From Bacteroidales bacterium (GTDB lineage Bacteria > Bacteroidota > Bacteroidia > Bacteroidales > ML635J-15): a DNA stretch of 11,621 nucleotides. Positions 6,425 to 11,621 of the stretch are shown here, piece after piece. The stretch is from the NCBI GenBank assembly GCA_028701945.1, contig JAQVPT010000081.1, positions 1 to 11,621 on the forward strand. Reading direction: 5' to 3'. The notes under the pieces are model-generated. The model was not told the origin of the DNA, ran no database searches, and saw nothing but the letters and a program-made list of their open reading frames with translations. The position numbers were made by a program, and so were the translations under genes. How positions within the stretch are numbered: position 1 is the first letter of the stretch; each line of letters begins with the position of its first letter.

Positions 6425-7875
6425 TATCTGTCGTATTCTTGTTTTGCCCTGCTACCCCAAGAGTCATCGGAATTGTGATCGTCGTGGTTGTACAAAGCAT
6501 TATTCCTTTTGCTTAGTAGCCTTTCCCAATTTGGAGACTTAATTTCGCCAGTTAAGTCGCTGTGTAACAGTTCATATTCCTTTCCTGCAATATTCGGATT
6601 ATAAAAAATAAATTTCTTATTGTTTTCATTTAAAACTCTGTAATAATGCCATATTTCGTAAGGATATGAGCTTGGCTCGTGTTTAGAAACGTAAATATCG
6701 TTCGGAACTCCGTATTGCAGATAGACTCGCCCTCTGTCAGTTTCAAATCCTCTGTTTATTGGTGTTCTGTAATTTCGATCAACAAATTCAACCTGTTCTT
6801 TATATTGTCTCCATAACTCTTCAGGTTCTACATTGTTGCGTTTTAGCCAAAATTCTAAAAAATAGTTCTGTAATACATCAACCGAAGCCGATTTTAACTG
6901 GTAATCAATAAAATTTCTTTCATTCATATCAGCAATCGGACGCAAACAAGCAATATATAATCTTAATGAATCTGCTGAACTCATGTCGCCTGTAAAGCTT
7001 GAATTGATATCTGTTTCTGCAATAAGATCTGCGAGGTTAGTCGTGGGATCCATTTCAGGATTGCTACGCTGAAAAAAGAATTTAGTTTTGAGCATAGTCT
7101 CATTTGTTTTGTTCTTAACTTCCATCACTAAATTGTAGTTCCCAGATGGGAGGGTTGCGATGTTTAATTCTCCAATTAAAGGAACAACTGCTGCGGCATT
7201 TAGTTTTTTAAATCTGCTATATGTCTCAACTTCTTGATATGTTTCAAATCTTTCTATATAATAGCGAACCATAAAATCATCATTAATTATTTTGTCAGAG
7301 TTGTAAATTTCTGTGTAAAAACTTAGTTTATGGAAATTTGATGGATAAAAATTAGAGATATAGGGGAGTAGTTCATATCCATTTTTTGTTAGTGGTGACA
7401 ACTCTTTTGTTGGGCTTATGGCCTCAATAAGTTGAGTGCCACTAAACTGTAGTTTATCGGGAGAATAATCTATGTTGATGATGTCGGTCAATATATATGC
7501 TTTTTGTTCACTATTAATATCTCTTATTTGAAGCTCAAAATTATAAATCCCATTAGGAAGGCTAATTCTTTGAAGATCAATAAAATTCGGTTTATTTGCG
7601 GCAGTGTCTTTTATTTCAGGACTATTTAAAGTGTATTTATTGACAGCTATGACTGAATCAGCTTTTCTGAAAATCATTGTAATTTCAAGTTCAGCTAAAA
7701 AATTCCCGTTTGTTTTTTTTACAAACTTAGCCGAATTTCCGATTGTGCTTAGATAAGTTTCAATATACGGACCATCGGGAGAGTTAAAAGTTGAATACAT
7801 AAAATAAACTTCGAGACTGCCGAATGATGTGATACTTATTAAAATAAAGATCAGTATTGATAGTATTGTTTTCAT
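6424..7875 (-). CDS. Exported GWxTD-domain-like protein
   Basis: The protein is 483 residues from the ATG at 7873-7875. I chose this start because the longer frame begins with TTG at 7899, whereas MKTILSILIFILIS is a textbook signal peptide. Mature residues from about 20 to 275 look like beta-rich, Ig-like modules, with repeated phrases such as LPNGIYNFEL and LPSGNYNLVM that suggest two related domains. The C-terminal domain (about 300-450) resembles the GWxTD family of Bacteroidota: RNFIDYQ, helical segments, then GFETDRGRVYLQYGVPNDI (376-394), with Phe where the family name has Trp, and YEIWHYY. The last 30 residues are charged and probably disordered. The family has no settled function. 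The gene follows the phosphatase by 71 bases and overlaps the kinase gene by one, so it may be a partner of that kinase. Confidence 0.83.
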   Translation of the reverse strand: MKTILSILIFILISITSFGSLEVYFMYSTFNSPDGPYIETYLSTIGNSAKFVKKTNGNFLAELEITMIFRKADSVIAVNKYTLNSPEIKDTAANKPNFIDLQRISLPNGIYNFELQIRDINSEQKAYILTDIINIDYSPDKLQFSGTQLIEAISPTKELSPLTKNGYELLPYISNFYPSNFHKLSFYTEIYNSDKIINDDFMVRYYIERFETYQEVETYSRFKKLNAAAVVPLIGELNIATLPSGNYNLVMEVKNKTNETMLKTKFFFQRSNPEMDPTTNLADLIAETDINSSFTGDMSSADSLRLYIACLRPIADMNERNFIDYQLKSASVDVLQNYFLEFWLKRNNVEPEELWRQYKEQVEFVDRNYRTPINRGFETDRGRVYLQYGVPNDIYVSKHEPSSYPYEIWHYYRVLNENNKKFIFYNPNIAGKEYELLHSDLTGEIKSPNWERLLSKRNNALYNHDDHNSDDSWGSRAKQEYDR

Positions 7876-7946
7876 AGTTTTAATTATTACTTTATGCAAT
7901 ATAATAAATTTTTAGACTGTAAATTATAAATTGATTTAATAAAGTG

Positions 7947-8741
7947 TTAAAACTTCATGTATCCTTTTACGTTTACTAAAAAGTCATTAAAAATTTCAGA
8001 ATTTGATGCCACAATTTCTTTGCCAAAAATGTAGTCGTCATCGCCTGCGAAATCGCTGAGTTTTCCTCCCGCTTCAGTAACCAATATACATCCAGCTGCT
8101 ACATCGTAGGGTTTAAGATCGTATTCGTAAAATCCGTCAAAACGACCACAAGCAACGTAAGCCAAGTCGGTTGCTGCTGAACCAAGACGGCGAATCCCTT
8201 GTGTGTTTTTTGTTAAAAACTTTAGTAAATCAATATATTTATCAAGTTGCTCGAAATCATGATAAGGGAAACCAGTGGCTAATAAGGAATTTTTAAAGAC
8301 AGATTTACTGGAAACGGTTATTCTATTTCCATTTAACCATGCTCCGCCATTTTTCCAAGCATAAAAACACTCATCTAAACCAACTTCATAAACCACACCA
8401 CTAATAATCTCGCTTTTCTTCATTAATGCAATACTTACAGCAACTGGATAAAATCCGTGAATAAAATTTGTTGTTCCATCTAATGGGTCGATTATCCAAT
8501 TATATGTTTCACCAACTTTATCGGATGTTCCTTCTTCGGCTATAAATCCAGATTCTGGAATGAGTTTAGTTAATTCAGCAACAATATATTTCTCAGCGGC
8601 TTTATCTATTTCTGTTACAAAGTCGTTTAAGCCCTTTGTCTCAATAGACGATTGCGTAATTTGGCCAAAATTATCCTTAATTATTTTTCCTGCATTTTTT
8701 GCAATCTCAGCTACTTTTAGCGATAGTGCTTTTAATTCCAT
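7947..8741 (-). CDS. Inositol monophosphatase-family phosphatase
   Basis: This is a 264-residue Mg-dependent, lithium-sensitive-type phosphomonoesterase, cytoplasmic and of normal family length. Metal-binding motifs are intact: IAEEGT (67-72; Glu69, Glu70), DPLDGTTNF (85-93; Asp85, Asp88) and PYDVAAG (211-217; Asp213, with Tyr where many members have Trp). GSAATDLAYVACGRFDGFYE (187-206) is also typical of the family. The substrate may be inositol-1-phosphate, another sugar phosphate, or a nucleotide such as 3'-phosphoadenosine 5'-phosphate; motifs alone do not decide, and the sequence looks closer to the SuhB/IMPase branch than to CysQ. The start codon lies 6 bases after the stop of mtaB, so the two are almost certainly cotranscribed. 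Confidence 0.94.
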   Translation of the reverse strand: MELKALSLKVAEIAKNAGKIIKDNFGQITQSSIETKGLNDFVTEIDKAAEKYIVAELTKLIPESGFIAEEGTSDKVGETYNWIIDPLDGTTNFIHGFYPVAVSIALMKKSEIISGVVYEVGLDECFYAWKNGGAWLNGNRITVSSKSVFKNSLLATGFPYHDFEQLDKYIDLLKFLTKNTQGIRRLGSAATDLAYVACGRFDGFYEYDLKPYDVAAGCILVTEAGGKLSDFAGDDDYIFGKEIVASNSEIFNDFLVNVKGYMKF

Positions 8742-8747
8742 ATTTTT

Positions 8748-10040
8748 TTAAATAATTATGATAGACATAGTATCTGTATCAATAAAACCAGTTATTTCAA
8801 CTTCCCTAATTGTATTTATTAGCTGCTTGTCATATTGTGTAGCAACTTTTATATAATTGTCGGTAAATCCAAACATGGTATCGTTTTTTATTGATGACTC
8901 AAATAGTACAACATGTTTTGAACCTATTTGTTTGTTTTGAAATTCTTTGTGTTTTAAGTTGCTAATTTTATTTATTATCTCTGCTCTTTTATGTTTGGTT
9001 TGAGGATTTGTTTTAGGTATAAATTCTACTGCTGGAGTGCCTTCTCTTTCGGAATATTGGAAATGATGGATGAATGAAATGTCGAGTGATTTTACAAAAT
9101 TGGTTGTTTCTTCAAATAACTCATCGGTTTCTCCGTTTAACCCAATAATTAGATCAATCCCGATAAATGAGTTCGGCAATATAGTTCTAACTTTTTCGAT
9201 TTTGCTACGAAACAACTTTGTATCATACCGTCTTCTAATCATTTGTAGCATAGTATCACTTCCAGATTGCAAAGGAATATGGAAATGAGGCATAAGCTTT
9301 TGACTTTTAGCAACTAAATTAATTATTTCGTCAGTTAAGAGGTTTGGTTCGATACTTCCTAATCTTATTCTCTCTATGCCATCTACATTTGTCAAAGCTA
9401 GTAAGAGATCATAAAATGTTTCTCCAGTACTTTTACCAAAATCGCCAATATTTACCCCTGTGAGAATAATCTCTTTTATGCCTTTTGATGCAATATCTTC
9501 AGCACGTACAATCGAATCTGATATGCTTTCATTTCGGCTTCTTCCTCTAGCGTAAGGAATAGTACAATATGAACAAAAATAGTCGCAGCCATCTTGAATT
9601 TTAAAAAAAGAACGCGTACGTTCACCATAAGAACTAGACGGAAAAAAATTCGTCATGTCTTTGTGATTCGTTGTAATTATCAGGGATGTTTCTTTTTTTT
9701 GAATATTTTGGATAATATCTTTAATTTTATCTTTGTCGTTTGCTCCAACAATATAATCAACGCCGTGAATATCTTCTATGTCTTCGGGATTTAGTTGAGC
9801 GTAGCAACCGGTAGCAATAATTATGGCTTCGGGATTTTTATGCTTCGCTCGTGAAATCGCGTTTCTGCTTTTTTTATTAGCATGTGCTGTTACCGAACAA
9901 GTGTTGATTACATATACATCTGCAAATTCATTAAAGGCAACAATCTTGTATCCTTCATTTTCGAAATAATGAGATATTGTAGAGGTTTCGGCAAAGTTTA
10001 ATTTGCAACCTAGAGTATAAAATGCAACTTTATTTTCCAT
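8748..10040 (-). CDS. mtaB: tRNA (N6-threonylcarbamoyladenosine(37)-C2)-methylthiotransferase
   Basis: MtaB is a radical SAM enzyme that converts t6A37 to ms2t6A37 in ANN-decoding tRNAs. The 430-residue protein has the MTTase N-terminal domain with Cys12 (TLGCKLN), Cys48 (INTCSV) and Cys79 (ATGCYAQ) for the auxiliary 4Fe-4S cluster. The radical SAM motif CDYFCSYC (152-159; Cys152, Cys156, Cys159) and IPYARGRSR follow, and a TRAM-like C-terminal domain lies from about 370. The TLGCKLNFAET start and CTIPYARGRSR are MtaB-like and separate it from MiaB and RimO. I start at the ATG 10038-10040 (MENKVAFYTL). An in-frame ATG at 10071-10073 would add only a Leu run encoded by the upstream terminator hairpin. 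It is the first gene of the minus-strand cluster. A TAATTTTG element (10050-10057) lies 9 bases upstream, so initiation may be nearly leaderless. Confidence 0.94.
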   Translation of the reverse strand: MENKVAFYTLGCKLNFAETSTISHYFENEGYKIVAFNEFADVYVINTCSVTAHANKKSRNAISRAKHKNPEAIIIATGCYAQLNPEDIEDIHGVDYIVGANDKDKIKDIIQNIQKKETSLIITTNHKDMTNFFPSSSYGERTRSFFKIQDGCDYFCSYCTIPYARGRSRNESISDSIVRAEDIASKGIKEIILTGVNIGDFGKSTGETFYDLLLALTNVDGIERIRLGSIEPNLLTDEIINLVAKSQKLMPHFHIPLQSGSDTMLQMIRRRYDTKLFRSKIEKVRTILPNSFIGIDLIIGLNGETDELFEETTNFVKSLDISFIHHFQYSEREGTPAVEFIPKTNPQTKHKRAEIINKISNLKHKEFQNKQIGSKHVVLFESSIKNDTMFGFTDNYIKVATQYDKQLINTIREVEITGFIDTDTMSIIII

Positions 10041-10049
10041 AAGTAAAAG

Positions 10050-10057
10050 CAAAATTA
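10050..10057 (-). promoter_or_regulatory. Possible -7 promoter element (TAATTTTG) for the mtaB cluster
   Basis: The minus strand reads TAATTTTG, a fit to TAnnTTTG, directly after the terminator of the previous unit and 9 bases before the mtaB ATG. That spacing would leave a leader of only a few bases. No clear -33 element is visible, because the hairpin and its A/T runs occupy that position. Confidence 0.25.
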
Positions 10058-10059
10058 AT

Positions 10060-10087
10060 AAAAAAAACCTCATTGAGAGGTTTTTTT
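10060..10087 (-). terminator. Symmetrical A-tract/hairpin/T-tract terminator
   Basis: Eight A (10060-10067), cctc (10068-10071), loop attga (10072-10076), gagg (10077-10080) and seven T (10081-10087) form an intrinsic terminator that works on either strand. It lies 23 bases after the stop of the Cys/His-rich lipoprotein gene and 19 bases before mtaB, so it separates two minus-strand units. Confidence 0.8.
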
Positions 10088-10110
10088 ATTAATTGAATAG
10101 TTTTAAGATA

Positions 10111-10647
10111 TTATTCTCCGTGGTTATGTTCACCATCGCAGTCATGCTTGTGCGGACCCTCACCGTCTTGTTTGTGTTTGTGTTCGCCTTCACCAGAGCA
10201 GCACTCAGTAATAACGCTTACTTGAATATAGTAGTTAAGCTCCACATCGTGATGTACCTCAATCTCTTCACCTTGTTCAGCTTCAACACCAATAAGTTTC
10301 CCTTTAATAACTACTTGTTTACCTTCTAAAGCTTTGTCGAATGATTCAATTTCTTCGCCAGCTTTACCAATTATTACTATATCTTCGTTTTCAAGCGAAT
10401 TTACGAAAATATTTTTGCCTGAATGGTCGCAAATATGAGTACACATTCCATGAACTATAACTTCTTGGTCAACTTTTTCTTCGATATTTTCCATTAAAAC
10501 ATCAACAGTAATTGCATCTTTACGGCAAAGGTGCTCTGTTTTTTCAAGATTTTCATTGTCTTCTGTTACTTCACTCTTTGTCTGCTCTGCATTATTGCAA
10601 GCAAAAAATAACATCGCTGGCAATATTAAATACATTAGTTTTTTCAT
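10111..10647 (-). CDS. Cys/His-rich lipoprotein with OB-fold-like domain and metal-binding tail
   Basis: This is a 178-residue predicted lipoprotein: MKKLMYLILPAML then FFAC with Cys17 as the lipidation site. After an acidic linker (about 20-38), residues 42-147 look like a small beta-barrel of OB-fold type, with strand phrases EVIVHGMC, NIFVNS, QVVIKGKLIG and YYIQVSVI. Potential metal ligands occur in two places: Cys41 plus CTHICDH (Cys69, His71, Cys73, His75), and a hydrophilic tail with Cys149-Cys150, HKHK (156-159), HKHDC (166-170) and HNHGE (174-178). The tail looks like the metal-binding ends of metal chaperones or efflux-associated proteins. I do not recognise an exact family, and the OB-fold call is by pattern only. 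The gene is last in a unit with a small exported protein and a serpin. Confidence 0.75.
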   Translation of the reverse strand: MKKLMYLILPAMLFFACNNAEQTKSEVTEDNENLEKTEHLCRKDAITVDVLMENIEEKVDQEVIVHGMCTHICDHSGKNIFVNSLENEDIVIIGKAGEEIESFDKALEGKQVVIKGKLIGVEAEQGEEIEVHHDVELNYYIQVSVITECCSGEGEHKHKQDGEGPHKHDCDGEHNHGE

Positions 10648-10683
10648 AAATAAATTAATTTAAGTTTATACTGTTTTTACCTG

Positions 10684-11094
10684 TTACTCAAGTTCTTCGA
10701 TTTTTTCAACTTCAAATGTAGTAAAAATCCATTCTGCATCATCCGATTTAAATATATTTTTATTATTAGATTTTATTTCGAAAACCAAACCGTGCATTTT
10801 GCCAGTTTTTGCTGATTTTCGAGGAATATCAATTTCGATGTTTCCACTTTGATATTTTTTTGTAAAATCTATTTGATACTCTACTTCAAAATTTAGTTTG
10901 ATGTCGTAGTCATTTGTGTTTTTTAATTTAAGTCTAAGTTGTGCAGGGCTCGATTTGTCGAACATCTTTTCATTTACGACTTTATATTTTATTTCTACTC
11001 CGTCAATCGCTTCCAACGAATTTTTGTAACCAAACTGAGCTTGGACAGCAAATGAAGTGATAATCAGAATTAGTACTAAAAAATATTTTTTCAT
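10684..11094 (-). CDS. Small exported protein of unknown function
   Basis: I do not recognise this 136-residue protein. It has a strong Sec signal peptide, MKKYFLVLILIITSFAVQAQ, with cleavage expected near QAQ (18-20). The mature part of about 115 residues is rich in Lys and predicted strands (VEIKYKVVN, QLRLKLKNTNDYDIKLNFEVEYQI, GLVFEIKS), which suggests a single Ig-like or other beta-sandwich domain. It has no cysteines, so it is unlike the lipoprotein after it. It sits 10 bases after the serpin gene and 36 bases before the lipoprotein gene, so all three are probably one transcript. Confidence 0.75.
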   Translation of the reverse strand: MKKYFLVLILIITSFAVQAQFGYKNSLEAIDGVEIKYKVVNEKMFDKSSPAQLRLKLKNTNDYDIKLNFEVEYQIDFTKKYQSGNIEIDIPRKSAKTGKMHGLVFEIKSNNKNIFKSDDAEWIFTTFEVEKIEELE

Positions 11095-11104
11095 GTTTCA
11101 ATAT

Positions 11105-11621
11105 CTAATTTTGTGGGTTCATAAATTTACCTATAAATAGAATGGAATTTTTATAATTTTCCTTGATGATAAAAACAAATGGGCGATTTAAGTTTATGAA
11201 GGTAATTTTAGGAGTTGATTTTTCTCTAACCACAACTGCCGTTGCAGCAGCAGCTTCAGTTCCTTTTTCATCTATCTCTATAAATGATTGGTGGATAACA
11301 TCGTCTATCATTAGATCGCTTCGCCCTGTCATGTTTTTAAAGTTTGCTTTTGTTGTAAATGCCGTTTCCATACCTAAACTCATTAGAGGTTTTTTTAACT
11401 TATATTTTGCTTCAATTTTGAATTTAGGCATAAGCAAATCAACTTTTGTCTCTGTTAAAGAATTACATAATTCGGTAAATTGATTATAATTCAGGTTTTG
11501 AATAAATTCTTCAATTGGACACGAATCGCAAGGCATTAGAACAAACAAAGAAGCGAGGTCGTCTTTATAAGGAAGTTCTAAAATAGTTACATCGCCGTTT
11601 GAGTACGATTTAAGATTTTCA
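11105..11621 (-). CDS. Serpin-family serine protease inhibitor, C-terminal part, truncated by window edge
   Basis: Serpins trap a serine or cysteine protease when it cleaves their reactive-centre loop. The frame is open to the window edge. About 171 residues are visible of the usual 370-400, so the N-terminus lies outside. The first visible part, VTILELPYKDDLASLFVLMP, is the conserved LPY/LP strand region; a TTG at 11548 lies inside it and is not the start. The inhibitory hinge reads EKGTEAAAATA (about 11237-11269), with the small residues needed for loop insertion, so this should be an inhibitor and not a silent relative. The signature FINLNRPFVFIIKENYKNSI then LFIGKF ends the protein. Counting from the hinge Thr as P14 puts Lys at P1 (codon 11219-11221), which would favour a trypsin-like target. 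The two genes after it encode exported proteins. Confidence 0.92.
   Translation of the reverse strand, partial: ENLKSYSNGDVTILELPYKDDLASLFVLMPCDSCPIEEFIQNLNYNQFTELCNSLTETKVDLLMPKFKIEAKYKLKKPLMSLGMETAFTTKANFKNMTGRSDLMIDDVIHQSFIEIDEKGTEAAAATAVVVREKSTPKITFINLNRPFVFIIKENYKNSILFIGKFMNPQN

Noticed and set aside
7876..7899. Longer start for the GWxTD protein
   Set aside because: The first codon is TTG and the next ATG (7873-7875) begins a perfect signal peptide.
8560..8751. 63-codon + strand frame opposite the phosphatase gene
   Set aside because: It mirrors the conserved N-terminus of the phosphatase and has no independent support.
9070..9794. Two + strand frames (9070-9288 and 9594-9794) opposite mtaB
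   Set aside because: Both lie inside the well-supported mtaB gene; the hydrophobic translation is an antisense artefact of AT-rich DNA.
10093..10329. 78-codon + strand frame, membrane-protein-like
   Set aside because: It overlaps the Cys/His-rich lipoprotein gene; antisense of charged Glu/Lys codons gives Phe/Leu runs.
11163..11483. 106-codon + strand frame at the right end
   Set aside because: It is antisense to the clear serpin C-terminal signature, including the hinge and the RPF motif.

Overview
The window looks like a fragment of an AT-rich Bacteroidota genome, possibly a metagenome contig. The evidence is a GWxTD-type secreted protein, Bacteroidota-style MtaB, short lipoboxes followed directly by Cys, ribosome-binding sites that are A-rich rather than Shine-Dalgarno, and scattered TAnnTTTG promoter elements. 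Apart from the first gene and one doubtful mini-ORF, every gene is on the minus strand.

Layout from left to right. Positions 3-86 appear to be foreign sequence: an in-frame scrap of a DUF512-type radical SAM protein joined to the glycine decarboxylase gene, most simply an assembly chimera at the contig edge. Positions 87-2369 (+) hold the C-terminal four fifths of gcvP, followed by a nested palindrome of about 125 bp with a T tract that should terminate transcription. Converging on it from the right is a two-gene unit (4468 to 2577): an unrecognised exported, barrel-like protein and an S41 peptidase lipoprotein. A 310-bp intergenic region (4469-4778) carries a possible 29-codon signal-peptide mini-ORF on the + strand.

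From 10040 down to 4779 there is a tight minus-strand cluster: mtaB (tRNA methylthiotransferase), an inositol-monophosphatase-family phosphatase, a GWxTD-domain exported protein, a divergent non-RD Ser/Thr kinase, and a LOG-family nucleotide phosphoribohydrolase. The GWxTD and kinase genes share one base (TAATG), so their translation is probably coupled. A symmetrical hairpin at 10060-10087 separates this cluster from the next unit. That unit is the C-terminal part of a serpin that runs off the right edge, a small exported protein of unknown function, and a Cys/His-rich lipoprotein with a probable OB-fold and a metal-binding tail.

The genes are mostly recognisable. The least explained parts are the GWxTD/kinase pair, the serpin-small protein-metal lipoprotein operon, the long palindrome and the mini-ORF. 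No RNA gene, CRISPR array, transposase or phage gene was seen. Two longer reading frames were shortened: a TTG at 7899 gives way to an ATG at 7875, and an ATG at 10073 lying inside a terminator hairpin gives way to 10040.
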